57,196 nt of DNA from Enterococcus durans NBRC 100479 = LMG 10746 (GTDB lineage Bacteria; Bacillota; Bacilli; Lactobacillales; Enterococcaceae): positions 1 to 57,196 of the forward strand of contig NZ_BCQB01000016.1 in assembly GCF_001544215.1 (NCBI RefSeq). Direction: 5' to 3'. The position numbers were made by a program, and so were the translations under genes. Below the pieces are notes generated by a model. That model saw only the letters and a program-made list of their open reading frames with translations. It ran no database searches and was not told the origin of the DNA. The stretch's first letter is position 1; every line of letters begins with the position of its first letter. Positions 8,874 to 17,651 of this stretch are shown here, one piece after another.

Positions 8874-10934
8874 TTATTCTTCAATGATTCGACAATATAG
8901 TCGACTCGTAATGTAATAAAATAGTAGATAAATGATGATCAGAAAACCACAGATGAGATATGGCAGCCAATAACTAGCGGTCGCTATAAACTGAGAAAAC
9001 ACATTGACAGCAAATATCGTGTGCATGATTCCCAAAATCATTGGCGGGAAAAACATGATGGCATTTTGCTTAAAAATCATCCGATTTGTTCTTTTTTGAG
9101 CAATTCCAATTTTCGTCAACAACTGATAATTACTTTTCTCTTCTTCTGCTTCAGCTAATAATCGCACCATCAGCATACTGCCGGTTGTCACGATCACGAT
9201 CATTCCGAGAAAAATAGCCAAAAACGTGATGATCCCGATAATTCGATCTGCCCAGCGTACGGCAGGATAACGTGCCACAAAATTCAGACGGCTACCCTCC
9301 GAAAAATAATTATTTTCTTTATTTTTATCCATATTTTCAGGGATTTTCTTTGACTCAATATGACCGACTAATTGGTCTCCTTTTATATCATAATCGTAGT
9401 AAACAGTTTTGTCCCACGTAGTAGTAACTTCTTTCGTTAACCGTTCTGTGATTTGCTCATTATCTCCACCTTGAACATTCCAATTAAGGAGCTGATAATG
9501 GACCCCTTTTGCTTCTGTAAATACTTTGTCACTCACGACCAAGGTGGGGCCTAAATAATTCACATCACTATCACCTAAGAAATTAACCATTTTTGCCTGG
9601 ATGTCTAACTTCACCTCAGGGAGATAGATCGTGGAACCATACAGTGAAAAGTTTTTAAATAAATCTAGTGTACTATCCAGTAAGACAGTGCTCTCATCAG
9701 AAGTCAACGAAACCTTAGGCATTTTAGGATTGATTCTGCGAAAGGCATTATACTCTTTTTCTGAAATCAAATTCACTAATTTAAATACCTTTGACTCCTC
9801 AACGTCACCTAAATCATCAATATTATTGATGCCCCCGATCACTTTATAGTTCAAAGTGATTTCATCTGTGATCTTTTGCTTTCCATCAGATAATATCGGC
9901 CGGATTTTTTCCGCCAGCTCAGGCTCTAATTGATAAGAAACTGGATTAGCAATATCGACCGTTCGTGCAGTGATCGTGGAAATACTCATGATCGCGCCAA
10001 TCATTGATAGTGAAATAGCTATAACCAATGTAATCAGTGAATTGATCCGCCAACTTTTTTGCAAATGGATCTGCGTATTTCCAATCAGCAAAAAGTTGAT
10101 TCCTTTATATTTGACAGCAGAACGATTGAATAAATTCAAGATCAGGCGAAAAGAATAACAGAAAAAGAGATAGGTACCGACCACGCAAAAAGAAATAATC
10201 AAAAGTGTCAAAAAAATCGCAAAATGAAAAGTTCCTGTTGCAGCTAAATTTTTGGTAATAAACTCTCGATAATGGACTGCAAAAAAATAGCCACTAGAAA
10301 TAAGCAGTAGACCAAGAAAGCCCAGCAGCCGATGCCGTGTACGGATTCGTAATTTTGAACTCTCTGTGTGCTCTTTTTTACCGAATGAGCGGAAACGGGG
10401 GTAACGCCATATTTTCCATAAGGAATAGAGTGAAACGGACGATAACAGTAACAAAAGGATCAGAACAGTTTCAACGATTGATGGAAATGAAACAAAAAAG
10501 AGACTTTTGATCGTCATTTTCATCATTCGTATCAAGATCATAGAGAATAATTTAGAAAAAACGATACCTAAACCAACACCTGTTATACAAGCAAACAACC
10601 CCATTGTCATTGTTTCTAGAACATAGATAACTGCAACTTGGCGTTTTTTGATACCAAATAATTGATAGATGCCAAATTCTTTTTGCCTTCGATTGAGAAA
10701 AAAACGATTGGCACTAATGACAAAAAAGAACAAAACAATGATGATGATCCAGCTTCCAATATTAAAAAAAGCATCGATTGAAAAATCTTGGCTTGTCCGT
10801 CTAATCAATGATTTATCATAAGTCATCGCGCTAAAAGAATAATAGATCATCGTTGCTAAGACTAAACTGAAAAAATAAACCAGATATCCTCGTGACTGTC
10901 GCATAAAGCTTTTAGCAGCCAACTTATAAAGCAT
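8874..10934 (-). CDS. ABC transporter permease, FtsX/BceB type
   Basis: 686 aa with about ten membrane segments and one large extracellular domain (about residues 325-555) between hydrophobic segments, the layout of BceB-type permeases that sense or remove cell-wall-active peptides. The N-terminal [17 protein letters not shown] and the FtsX-like helices near residues 60-130 and 570-680 fit the family. Its start overlaps the ATPase gene by 11 nt, so they form a pair. No histidine kinase or response regulator lies beside it, unlike many Bce modules. The substrate is unknown. Confidence 0.85.
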   Translation of the reverse strand: MLYKLAAKSFMRQSRGYLVYFFSLVLATMIYYSFSAMTYDKSLIRRTSQDFSIDAFFNIGSWIIIIVLFFFVISANRFFLNRRQKEFGIYQLFGIKKRQVAVIYVLETMTMGLFACITGVGLGIVFSKLFSMILIRMMKMTIKSLFFVSFPSIVETVLILLLLLSSVSLYSLWKIWRYPRFRSFGKKEHTESSKLRIRTRHRLLGFLGLLLISSGYFFAVHYREFITKNLAATGTFHFAIFLTLLIISFCVVGTYLFFCYSFRLILNLFNRSAVKYKGINFLLIGNTQIHLQKSWRINSLITLVIAISLSMIGAIMSISTITARTVDIANPVSYQLEPELAEKIRPILSDGKQKITDEITLNYKVIGGINNIDDLGDVEESKVFKLVNLISEKEYNAFRRINPKMPKVSLTSDESTVLLDSTLDLFKNFSLYGSTIYLPEVKLDIQAKMVNFLGDSDVNYLGPTLVVSDKVFTEAKGVHYQLLNWNVQGGDNEQITERLTKEVTTTWDKTVYYDYDIKGDQLVGHIESKKIPENMDKNKENNYFSEGSRLNFVARYPAVRWADRIIGIITFLAIFLGMIVIVTTGSMLMVRLLAEAEEEKSNYQLLTKIGIAQKRTNRMIFKQNAIMFFPPMILGIMHTIFAVNVFSQFIATASYWLPYLICGFLIIIYLLFYYITSRLYCRIIEE

Positions 10935-11691
10935 TTACCTTACCACCCCCTCCAATCGTTGCTTGCATATCAATGACACGTTCAAAAAATTCATTTCTTG
11001 AACCTCTGCGAACAACTTCTGAGAAAATAACTCCATCTTTGATAAACAAAATTCGGTTACAATAGCTTGCGGTGTACGGGTCATGCGTCACTAATAGAAT
11101 CGTTGATTTTTCGACTTGATTGATCGTATTAAGATAGTTCAATAGCTCAGTGGCTGACTTAGAATCTAGTGAGCCTGTTGGTTCATCGGCAAAAATAACC
11201 TGAGGATGAACGACAAGTGCTCTTGCAGCAGCAATTCTTTGACGCTGGCCAACCGACAATTCATCAGGATAACGTTTCAGTATTTCTTCAATATTTAATA
11301 GCTGTGCTGCATGCAAGACTCTACGTTCCATTTCTACTTTCGATATCCGTTCCACAGCTAAAGGAAGTAAAATATTGTCCTTTGCATTCAAAGTATCCAC
11401 AAGATTGAATTCTTGGAAAATAAAGCCTAATTTTTTTCGGCGAAAATCACTTAATTCGTTGCTTTTCATTTTAGTGATCTCATTTCCTTGTATCTTAACA
11501 CTTCCCATCGTTGGCAAACTGATAGTCGCTAAAATATTCAATAGAGTTGTTTTGCCTGCACCACTTGGTCCCATGATACCGACAAATTCTCCTTCTTCAA
11601 CTGAAAAGGAGATATTATCAAGAACTTTTACAGATGAAAGTTTATTTCCATAACTTTTACTTAAGTGTCTAACTTCGATCATCTTATCCAT
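10924..11691 (-). CDS. ABC transporter ATP-binding protein, BceA type
   Basis: ATPase partner of the downstream permease, about 255 aa. Motifs: Walker [11 protein letters not shown]-loop IFQEFNLVD, signature LSVGQRQR, Walker [13 protein letters not shown] and switch LLVTHD. The start at ATG 11691 is preferred because AGGGGG lies 7 nt before it; an earlier in-frame start 42 nt upstream has no such site. This class (MacB/LolD-like) drives mechanical work by FtsX-type permeases. Divergent from nrdD. Confidence 0.88.
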   Translation of the reverse strand: MDKMIEVRHLSKSYGNKLSSVKVLDNISFSVEEGEFVGIMGPSGAGKTTLLNILATISLPTMGSVKIQGNEITKMKSNELSDFRRKKLGFIFQEFNLVDTLNAKDNILLPLAVERISKVEMERRVLHAAQLLNIEEILKRYPDELSVGQRQRIAAARALVVHPQVIFADEPTGSLDSKSATELLNYLNTINQVEKSTILLVTHDPYTASYCNRILFIKDGVIFSEVVRRGSRNEFFERVIDMQATIGGGGKVNAL

Positions 11692-11886
11692 TGTATTTCC
11701 CCCTGCACTTGTCTTACTTGCATAGTAGCACACCCTCAGTTTTTTTTCTCTTTAGTTTTTGTCACTTCATACGCAGAAAACAAAAATTTAAAATTTTTTT
11801 ATTCATTTATTTTATTCACTGCACGCTGATCTTTGATTTTAAAATGCTATAACTTTACGTTTTCACTTCTTTTCACAAAGAAATAT

Positions 11887-11981
11887 ACACAATATATAGT
11901 ATAGACATTCAAATATACAACCATTTGCATACTATATGTAGCAAGTATTTAGTTGCTCACAGCTGAATTTTGTTTTATGAT
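11887..11981 (+). promoter_or_regulatory. NrdR box pair and promoter of nrdD
   Basis: Box 1 ACACAATATATAGTAT (11887-11902) and box 2 ATACTATATGTAGCAA (11929-11944) both match the NrdR consensus acaCwATATwTwGtgt closely. Their starts are 42 bp apart, four helical turns, the usual face-to-face spacing. A promoter TTGCTC (11953-11958), 17-bp spacer, TATGAT (11976-11981) follows. NrdR-ATP/dATP repression of nrdDG is therefore expected. The rest of the 11692-12013 gap is AT-rich with no further gene. Confidence 0.8.
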
Positions 11982-12013
11982 AGACAAGAAGAATTTAGCA
12001 GGAGTTGAAGAAT

Positions 12014-14203
12014 ATGAACGTAGAATACAAAGAGAAAAACACAAATTCGGGTACCACTGAGTCCATGAATATCACGATCATCAAGCGAGATGGCCGACGT
12101 GTGGATTTCGATGACAAAAAAATCAATGAAGCTTTAATCAAAGCAGAAAAGAAAATTCACGGCTCCTTATCTCCACTGACTTATGAAAAAATCCAAACAA
12201 TCGTTGATCTTGTTGTTCAAGAAATCAAAAATCGCTTCACTGACAATGTTAAAATATATGAAATTCAAAATATCGTTGAACATATCTTATTAGAAAAGAA
12301 CGAATATGAGTTAGCTGAAGAATATATCAATTATCGTACAAAACGTGACTTTGCAAGAAGCAAAGCTACTGATATCAACTTTTCAATCGAAAAATTGATC
12401 AATAAAGACCAAACTGTGGTCAATGAAAATGCCAATAAAGATAGTAACGTGTTCAATACGCAACGTGATCTAACGGCAGGGATCGTAGGAAAATCAATCG
12501 GACTAAAAATGTTACCTCCTCACATTGCAAATGCGCATCAAAAAGGAGATATCCATTACCACGATTTAGATTATCATCCATATACGCCTATGACAAACTG
12601 TTGCTTGATCGACTTTAAAGGGATGTTGAACAATGGATTCAAGATCGGTAATGCCGAAGTAGAATCACCAAAATCGATTCAAACTGCTACAGCACAAATT
12701 TCACAAATCATTGCAAATGTTGCTTCTAGCCAATACGGTGGTTGTTCTGCTGACCGAATAGACGAATTGCTTGCTCCATTCGCTGAACTAAATTACAGCA
12801 AACATTTAAAAGATGCCGAAGAATGGATCGAATCACCCGAACGTCAAAAAGAATACGCAAAAGCAAAAACCAAAAAAGACATTTTTGATGCAATGCAAAG
12901 CTTGGAATATGAAATCAATACACTGTTTACATCAAATGGTCAAACACCATTTACTTCTCTTGGTTTTGGTTTAGGTAAAAATTGGTTTGAACGAGAAATC
13001 CAAAAAGCAATCTTACAAATTAGAATCAATGGATTAGGTAGCGAAAAACGAACAGCAATCTTCCCTAAATTGATTTTTACTTTAAAAGATGGCATCAATC
13101 TAAACCCAACTGATCCTAATTATGACATCAAACAGTTAGCATTAGAATGTGCGACAAAACGGATGTATCCTGATATTTTGAACTACGATAAAATCGTTGA
13201 ATTAACTGGCAGCTTCAAAGTACCCATGGGTTGTCGCTCATTTTTACAAGGATGGAAAGATGAAAATGGTCAAGAAGTCAATGTAGGAAGAATGAATTTA
13301 GGCGTGGTTACTTTAAACTTACCTCGTATTGCGATGGAAGCAAAAGGAGATCAAGAAAAGTTCTGGCAGATTTTGGCCGATCGTTTGGCAATTATGAAAG
13401 ATGCCTTAGTTTACCGCGTAGATCGTTGTAAAGAAGCAATCCCTGCAAACGCCCCTATCCTTTACATGTATGGAGCCTTTGGCAAACGCCTTTCAAGAAC
13501 AGATGCAGTTGATGAGTTATTCAAAAATCGTCGTGCTACTGTTTCATTAGGCTATATCGGATTGTACGAAGTTGCCTCTGCATTCTATGGTGGCGAATGG
13601 GAAACAAATCCAGAAGCAAAAAACTTCACTCTTGACATCGTCAAAGAATTGAAAGCAAAAGCTGATTCATGGGGCGATGAATACGGTTATCATTTTAGTG
13701 TCTATTCTACTCCAAGTGAAAGTTTGACTGACCGCTTCTGCCGTTTAGATACAGAAAAATTCGGTTTGGTCGAAAATATTACTGACAAAGAATATTACAC
13801 AAATAGTTTCCATTATGACGTTAGAAAGAATCCAACACCTTTTGAAAAACTTGATTTTGAAAAAGATTATCCTCAATATTGTTCAGGTGGTTTCATCCAT
13901 TATTGCGAATATCCAATGCTTCAGCAAAATCCTAAAGCCTTGGAAGCTGTCTGGGACTATGCTTATGACAAAATCGGCTATCTAGGAACAAATACACCAA
14001 TCGATCATTGTTACAACTGTGGTTTCGAAGGTGACTTTAAACCAACAGAACGCGGCTTTGAATGTCCTGAGTGTGGGAATCATGATCCTAAAACATGTGA
14101 TGTTGTAAAAAGAACATGTGGTTATTTAGGAAATCCTCAAGCACGTCCAATGGTTCATGGACGTCACAAGGAAATTTCTTCTCGCGTAAAACATATGAAA
14201 TAA
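12014..14203 (+). CDS. nrdD: Anaerobic ribonucleoside-triphosphate reductase (class III)
   Basis: Glycyl-radical enzyme reducing NTPs to dNTPs without oxygen. 729 aa. An N-terminal ATP-cone (about residues 15-105, IIKRDGRRVDFD) senses ATP/dATP. The catalytic barrel follows. Near the C-terminus come a zinc site with CYNCG and CPECG and the glycyl-radical loop RTCGYLGNP. The ATG at 12014 is chosen; AGGAG lies 9 nt before it, whereas the TTG at 12005 overlaps that site. Partner activase nrdG lies 445 nt downstream, an unusually long gap filled by repeats. Confidence 0.97.
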   Translation: MNVEYKEKNTNSGTTESMNITIIKRDGRRVDFDDKKINEALIKAEKKIHGSLSPLTYEKIQTIVDLVVQEIKNRFTDNVKIYEIQNIVEHILLEKNEYELAEEYINYRTKRDFARSKATDINFSIEKLINKDQTVVNENANKDSNVFNTQRDLTAGIVGKSIGLKMLPPHIANAHQKGDIHYHDLDYHPYTPMTNCCLIDFKGMLNNGFKIGNAEVESPKSIQTATAQISQIIANVASSQYGGCSADRIDELLAPFAELNYSKHLKDAEEWIESPERQKEYAKAKTKKDIFDAMQSLEYEINTLFTSNGQTPFTSLGFGLGKNWFEREIQKAILQIRINGLGSEKRTAIFPKLIFTLKDGINLNPTDPNYDIKQLALECATKRMYPDILNYDKIVELTGSFKVPMGCRSFLQGWKDENGQEVNVGRMNLGVVTLNLPRIAMEAKGDQEKFWQILADRLAIMKDALVYRVDRCKEAIPANAPILYMYGAFGKRLSRTDAVDELFKNRRATVSLGYIGLYEVASAFYGGEWETNPEAKNFTLDIVKELKAKADSWGDEYGYHFSVYSTPSESLTDRFCRLDTEKFGLVENITDKEYYTNSFHYDVRKNPTPFEKLDFEKDYPQYCSGGFIHYCEYPMLQQNPKALEAVWDYAYDKIGYLGTNTPIDHCYNCGFEGDFKPTERGFECPECGNHDPKTCDVVKRTCGYLGNPQARPMVHGRHKEISSRVKHMK

Positions 14204-14227
14204 GCAGTTTATATTTGTAAAGAAAGA

Positions 14228-14396
14228 GCGTGGGTCAAAAGAAATAATTTTGTCTCACGCTCTAAACATGAATAAGCGGCGAGTGCAGAAACAACGCCTT
14301 TGGCAAATAAGCTGAAATGCATAAAAAGTTTTAAAAAAATTTTCGTGAATCTCTTCTTACTTTCTCAGGGTAAAACCTTCTGCCCCAACCTCGCCT
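14228..14396. repeat. Intergenic repeat family A, long copy (nrdD-nrdG gap)
   Basis: Begins with the hairpin GAGCGTGGGTCAAAA / TTTTGTCTCACGCTC (also a plausible nrdD terminator or attenuator) and ends TTCTGCCCCAACCTC. Between them are GAATAAGCGGCGAGTGCAGAA and AAATAAGCTGAAATGCA, which align with the copy at 23826-23996. No open frame is carried. It separates two genes that must be co-regulated. Confidence 0.75.
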
Positions 14397-14471
14397 TACT
14401 TATTGTATGCGTACGACTCTCGTCAATCCGTTGTTTCCGATAACTTGAGCAACACACTTCGCGGTCTATTT

Positions 14472-14631
14472 CCGAATGGTGCAAAGCGGGGCTTTCATAA
14501 CCTTATTTGACGGTATTCAATCCCCTACACCTTTTCAGATAAGTCTATACCTCATCAAAATATGAAAAGCTATTTTGCTCGGTCTATTCTTATCTGAATG
14601 GTGCAAAGCGGGGGCTTTCATAACCTTATAT
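14472..14631 (+). repeat. Pair of direct repeats ahead of nrdG
   Basis: GAATGGTGCAAAGCGGGG followed by CTTTCATAACCTTA occurs at about 14475-14506 and again at about 14596-14629, each preceded by CGGTCTAT. The second copy ends just before the nrdG ribosome site. TTCAGATAAG (about 14536) and CTTATCTGAA (about 14589) could pair. The structure may be an RNA element or a duplicated insertion; no known riboswitch core was recognised. Confidence 0.55.
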
Positions 14632-14648
14632 TAGAAAGAAGTATTTAT

Positions 14649-15251
14649 ATGCGAAATCCTAAACCTAAAGAATGGCTGGCACAAGATTACAGCCAGAACT
14701 ATATTGCAGATTACAAACCATTTAATTTTGTGGATGGTGAGGGCGTAAGAAATAGCCTTTATGTTAGTGGATGTTTATTTGCTTGTGAAGGTTGCTTCAA
14801 TAAAGCCGCCCAAAATTTCCGCTATGGCACTCCCTTCACTAAAGAACTTGAAGAGCAAATCATGGACGATTTACGTCACGATTATGTTCAAGGACTGACC
14901 TTATTAGGTGGCGAACCATTTTTAAACACGGATGTATGCCTGCAAGTCGTTGATCGTATCCGTCAGGAATTTGGCCATACAAAAGATATCTGGTCATGGA
15001 CTGGCTATACTTTTGATGAACTATTGCAAGATTCAGATGACAAGTTGGAGCTCTTGTCAAAAATCGATATTTTAGTGGATGGTCGTTTTGAGATCAGCAA
15101 ACGAGATTTAAAATTACAATTTCGTGGAAGCAGTAACCAACGTATCATCGATGTTCAACGCTCTTTAGCTGAGAATCAGGTAGTTATTTGGGAAAAATGT
15201 ACTGATGCAACTGAAACCTACGAACAAATCAAAAAACAAGACTTGATTTAG
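14649..15251 (+). CDS. nrdG: Anaerobic ribonucleoside-triphosphate reductase-activating protein
   Basis: Radical SAM enzyme of 200 aa that makes the glycyl radical on NrdD. The 4Fe-4S motif CLFACEGC lies near residue 44, followed by LLGGEPFLN (the GGE motif). The start is the ATG at 14649 (MRNPKPKEW), with AGAAAGAAG upstream; an upstream GTG at 14598 lies within the direct repeat and adds residues not typical of NrdG. Must act with nrdD. Confidence 0.95.
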   Translation: MRNPKPKEWLAQDYSQNYIADYKPFNFVDGEGVRNSLYVSGCLFACEGCFNKAAQNFRYGTPFTKELEEQIMDDLRHDYVQGLTLLGGEPFLNTDVCLQVVDRIRQEFGHTKDIWSWTGYTFDELLQDSDDKLELLSKIDILVDGRFEISKRDLKLQFRGSSNQRIIDVQRSLAENQVVIWEKCTDATETYEQIKKQDLI

Positions 15252-15264
15252 CCTTATCAATTGT

Positions 15265-15293
15265 AACCATTCGTTCATACGAATGGTTTTTTT
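15265..15293 (+). terminator. Terminator after nrdG
   Basis: AACCATTCGT, loop TCAT, ACGAATGGTT followed by seven T residues, 14 nt after the nrdG stop. A textbook rho-independent terminator. Confidence 0.9.
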
Positions 15294-15421
15294 GTGTTTA
15301 AAAACCTCTAGTTACAGACCTTAAATGGAAAGACTTCCTTAATTTGGCGTATTATTATATCTATAGTGAGTGTAAAGTGTTATGCTAGGCAATCGAAAAA
15401 GGCTTCAAGATTCTTCAGTAT

Positions 15422-15450
15422 TTGCAGATTTAAATTTATTTTGCTATACT
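15422..15450 (+). promoter_or_regulatory. Promoter of antitoxin RNA, copy 1
   Basis: TTGCAG, 17-bp spacer, TATACT with TGC just before the -10. Transcription should start near 15457, immediately before the hairpin GCTATG...CATAGC. Confidence 0.7.
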
Positions 15451-15456
15451 TAAGAC

Positions 15457-15573
15457 GATAAAGGAGCTATGCGTGAACATAGCCCCAATGCAGAACCGTT
15501 AAAAAGACGGTGACAGTAATAGGATTTTAACCATCTAAAGCCTGCCAAAGCGAATTAGATGGTTATTTTTTTT
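15457..15573 (+). ncRNA. Predicted antisense RNA antitoxin, copy 1
   Basis: Short untranslated RNA with a 5' hairpin (GCTATG, loop CGTGAA, CATAGC), a second hairpin (ACCGT...ACGGT) and a terminator AACCATCTAA...TTAGATGGTT plus eight T. It converges on the toxin mRNA and shares its 3' end. The segment TGAACATAGCCCC is complementary, with bulges, to the toxin leader GGGG...CTATGGTTCA, which includes the leader ribosome site and ATG. Layout is that of type I toxin-antitoxin systems. Confidence 0.65.
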
Positions 15574-15649
15574 GGTCTTTAGAGTCAATGATCAGCAAAA
15601 CCAATGTCGCAAAAGCGATCATCAGTTGAATTGCTTCAAAAGTTGACAC
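15563..15649 (-). CDS. Putative holin-like type I toxin, copy 1
   Basis: 28-codon gene with a GTG start and AAGGGAG 7 nt before it. The peptide begins MSTFEAIQLM, has one hydrophobic span (about residues 9-21) and ends in charged DSKDQKK, the pattern of the small putative holin-like toxin peptides related to B. subtilis TxpA/BsrG. Such peptides insert in the membrane and are held off by an antisense RNA. The protein is identical to copy 2. A 10-codon leader frame ends 4 nt before it. Confidence 0.7.
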   Translation of the reverse strand: MSTFEAIQLMIAFATLVLLIIDSKDQKK

Positions 15650-15653
15650 TTAC

Positions 15654-15686
15654 TTACTCCCTTCTAGGGATAAAGCGATGAACCAT
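15654..15686 (-). CDS. Leader peptide frame of toxin mRNA, copy 1
   Basis: A 10-codon frame, MVHRFIPRRE, with AAGGGG about 7 nt before its ATG; it ends 4 nt before the toxin GTG, and its last codons contain the toxin ribosome site. Identical in copy 2. Such an arrangement suggests that leader translation opens or blocks toxin initiation. Translation is not shown. Confidence 0.45.
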   Translation of the reverse strand: MVHRFIPRRE

Positions 15687-15743
15687 AGGCATCACCCCTT
15701 TTTCAAGAGACTAGCCACCATCTTTTCACTTTTCTACCTCTGA

Positions 15744-15752
15744 AGTATACCA
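15744..15752 (-). promoter_or_regulatory. Extended -10 promoter of toxin mRNA, copy 1
   Basis: TGGTATACT on the minus strand, an extended -10 element with no clear -35, about 60 nt upstream of the leader ATG. Confidence 0.55.
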
Positions 15753-15930
15753 TATCCTAATTTTCCAAAGCCATTCAAATTCTACTTAGCTTAAGTTACA
15801 ACCAGAAGAAAAATTGAATTAAACCTGTAAAATAGCCTTAACAGCATAAGAACCCCTGTTCAAACATCACCTAGCAACAATTTTTGTACCTCAAACCATA
15901 CAAATCATTCTGTTCATATGGATACTATAC

Positions 15931-15959
15931 TTGCACTAATGAATAATATCAGCTAATAT
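15931..15959 (+). promoter_or_regulatory. Promoter of antitoxin RNA, copy 2
   Basis: TTGCAC, 17-bp spacer, TAATAT. The sequence differs from the copy-1 promoter although the RNAs downstream are nearly the same, so expression levels may differ. Confidence 0.65.
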
Positions 15960-15965
15960 AAAGAA

Positions 15966-16078
15966 AAGGAGCTATGCGCGAACATAGCCCCAATGCAGAA
16001 CCGTTAAAAAGACGGTGACTGTCATATAAGGTTTTAACCATCTATAACTGGTCAAAGTGTTAGATGGTTATTTTTTTT
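15966..16078 (+). ncRNA. Predicted antisense RNA antitoxin, copy 2
   Basis: Same layout as copy 1: hairpin GCTATG/CATAGC with loop CGCGAA (one base change from copy 1), ACCGT...ACGGT hairpin, and a terminator AACCATCTA...TTAGATGGTTATTTTTTTT. The terminator loop differs from copy 1, while the toxin-proximal parts are conserved. Confidence 0.65.
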
Positions 16079-16154
16079 GGTCTTTAGAGTCAATGATCAG
16101 CAAAACCAATGTCGCAAAAGCGATCATCAGTTGAATTGCTTCAAAAGTTGACAC
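16068..16154 (-). CDS. Putative holin-like type I toxin, copy 2
   Basis: 28 codons, GTG start, identical in both DNA and protein to copy 1 over the coding region by eye. The repeat unit, including both promoters and both RNAs, recurs at an offset of about 505 bp. It lies between nrdG and dinB, transcribed towards nrdG. Confidence 0.7.
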   Translation of the reverse strand: MSTFEAIQLMIAFATLVLLIIDSKDQKK

Positions 16155-16158
16155 TTGC

Positions 16159-16191
16159 TTACTCCCTTCTAGGGATAAAGCGATGAACCAT
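16159..16191 (-). CDS. Leader peptide frame of toxin mRNA, copy 2
   Basis: Same 10-codon frame MVHRFIPRRE as in copy 1, ending 4 nt before the toxin GTG. Conservation of leader, ribosome site and spacing across both copies supports a role in control. Confidence 0.45.
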   Translation of the reverse strand: MVHRFIPRRE

Positions 16192-16248
16192 AGGCATCAC
16201 CCCTTTTTCAAGAGACTAGCCACCATCTTTTCACTTTTCTACCTCTGA

Positions 16249-16257
16249 AGTATATCA
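16249..16257 (-). promoter_or_regulatory. Extended -10 promoter of toxin mRNA, copy 2
   Basis: TGATATACT on the minus strand, matching copy 1 apart from one base. Confidence 0.5.
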
Positions 16258-16327
16258 TATCCTAATTCCTTAAAGCCATTTCAATTTTCACCTAGCTTAA
16301 AGTCATAACTAGAAAAAATGCTTTTGT

Positions 16328-17443
16328 TTATTCCTTTGTCTCCCATAATGGTAAGACAATGTTTTCATAAGTCATCGGATCTAAATTAGTCAAGGTGATC
16401 CCTAATAAACGAATCCCCTTCTCTACACCAAGAATTTCTTCCCAGATGAGACTAGCTTGGTAAAAAAGTGCTTCTTTTTTGTAAATATATTCAGGCAATG
16501 TCACTCGTTTCGTAGTAGTAGAATAATCTGTATAGCGTACTTTTAACACAACTGTTTTTCCGTGCTTTTGAACCCGTTTCAACGCTTCTTCCACGTTCTC
16601 AGATAATTGTCGAAGTTGAGCTAAAACTGCTTCTTCTGTCTGCAAAGGCTGCCCATACGTATGCTCTTTCCCGACTGATTTTCTCTCTCTTGTCACATTG
16701 ACAGGAGAATCGTGTATCCCCCTAACCTTTCGATAAAGTGAATATCCCATCTTACCAAAGTTTCTGATCAACATCATTTCTGTACATTCATAAAGATCTG
16801 CTCCCGTAAAAATACCTAATTCATGCATTTTTGGTACAGTCTTTTTTCCCACACCATGAAACTTTTCAATTGGTAATGCTTTTAAAAATAAAACAGCATC
16901 TTGTGGTGCAACTACTGTAATGCCTCTTGGTTTTTGAAAATCGGAGGCTAATTTTGCTAAAAATTTATTATAGCTTACCCCGGCAGAACAAGTTAGATGG
17001 ACAGCTTTCCAAATATCTTTTTGAATCAAACGAGCAATTTTGATTGCAGATTTACAGTTGATTTTGTTATTCGTTACATCTAAGTATGCTTCATCGATAC
17101 TGACTGGCTCCACAACATCTGTGTAACGATAGAAGATTTCACGTACGATCTTAGAGATTTCACTGTATTTATGATGATCACCTGGTTTAAAAATTGCTTG
17201 TGGGCATAATTCATATGCTTTTTGCGCACTCATCGCTGAATGGATACCATACTTTCTCGCCTCATAGTTTGCCGTTGTCACCACCCCTCTTCCTCCTGTA
17301 TCACTGGGGTGTCGAGCAATTACTAAGGGATGTCCGCGAAACTCAGGATGGTCACGTTCTTCGACGGAGGCAAAAAAAGCATCCATGTCGATATGAATGA
17401 TTTTTCTTGATGTATCATTATGTAAAGGAAATTGTAATTCCAT
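16328..17443 (-). CDS. dinB: DNA polymerase IV
   Basis: Y-family translesion polymerase of about 371 aa. Active-site motifs IIHIDMDAFFASVE and SIDEAYLDV supply the metal-binding acidic residues; a helix-hairpin-helix and the little-finger domain follow (about residues 175-360). The ATG at 17443 lies six bases after AGGGGTG; a GTG 9 nt upstream overlaps that site. It has its own LexA-controlled promoter, so it should be induced by DNA damage. Confidence 0.95.
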   Translation of the reverse strand: MELQFPLHNDTSRKIIHIDMDAFFASVEERDHPEFRGHPLVIARHPSDTGGRGVVTTANYEARKYGIHSAMSAQKAYELCPQAIFKPGDHHKYSEISKIVREIFYRYTDVVEPVSIDEAYLDVTNNKINCKSAIKIARLIQKDIWKAVHLTCSAGVSYNKFLAKLASDFQKPRGITVVAPQDAVLFLKALPIEKFHGVGKKTVPKMHELGIFTGADLYECTEMMLIRNFGKMGYSLYRKVRGIHDSPVNVTRERKSVGKEHTYGQPLQTEEAVLAQLRQLSENVEEALKRVQKHGKTVVLKVRYTDYSTTTKRVTLPEYIYKKEALFYQASLIWEEILGVEKGIRLLGITLTNLDPMTYENIVLPLWETKE

Positions 17444-17462
17444 CGCTCTCACCCCTATGAAT

Positions 17463-17491
17463 AGTATATAAGAACTTTTGTTCGGTTACAA
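17463..17491 (-). promoter_or_regulatory. dinB promoter with LexA (SOS) box in the spacer
   Basis: Minus strand: TTGTAA (-35, 17486-17491), 17-bp spacer, TATACT (-10, 17463-17468). The spacer contains CGAACAAAAGTTCT (17471-17484), matching the Gram-positive DinR/LexA box CGAAC-N4-GTTCG. LexA would block RNA polymerase directly. Confidence 0.85.
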
Positions 17492-17563
17492 GAAAAAGAA
17501 ATGTTCTAAAGTACTCTACTTATTTCATAATATATATTATACCTGTCTTACCAACTTCATAAA

Positions 17564-17616
17564 AATAAGAAAGAGATTTTTGAAACATCGTCTGTTTCAA
17601 AAACTTCTTTCTTATT
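17564..17616 (-). terminator. Terminator after rex
   Basis: Long hairpin AATAAGAAAG...TTTTTGAAAC / GTTTCAAAAA...CTTTCTTATT; on the minus strand it is followed by TTTTTATG. Lies 36 nt beyond the rex stop and separates rex from dinB. Confidence 0.75.
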
Positions 17617-17651
17617 GATACCATCATTGATTTTTCATGCAACAAACACGG

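Noticed and set aside
11861-11884. Rex site upstream of nrdD (TTTTCACTTCTTTTCACAAAG)
   Set aside because: One half-site only; the spacing to the second half is wrong, while the NrdR pair explains regulation well.
14598-14648. GTG at 14598 as the nrdG start
   Set aside because: It falls inside the direct repeat and would add residues not seen in NrdG; the ATG at 14649 gives the normal N-terminus.
15563-16154. Fst (par) toxin assignment
   Set aside because: The peptide lacks the Fst pattern and tail; the MSTFEAIQLM start fits the holin-like/TxpA-type small toxins better.
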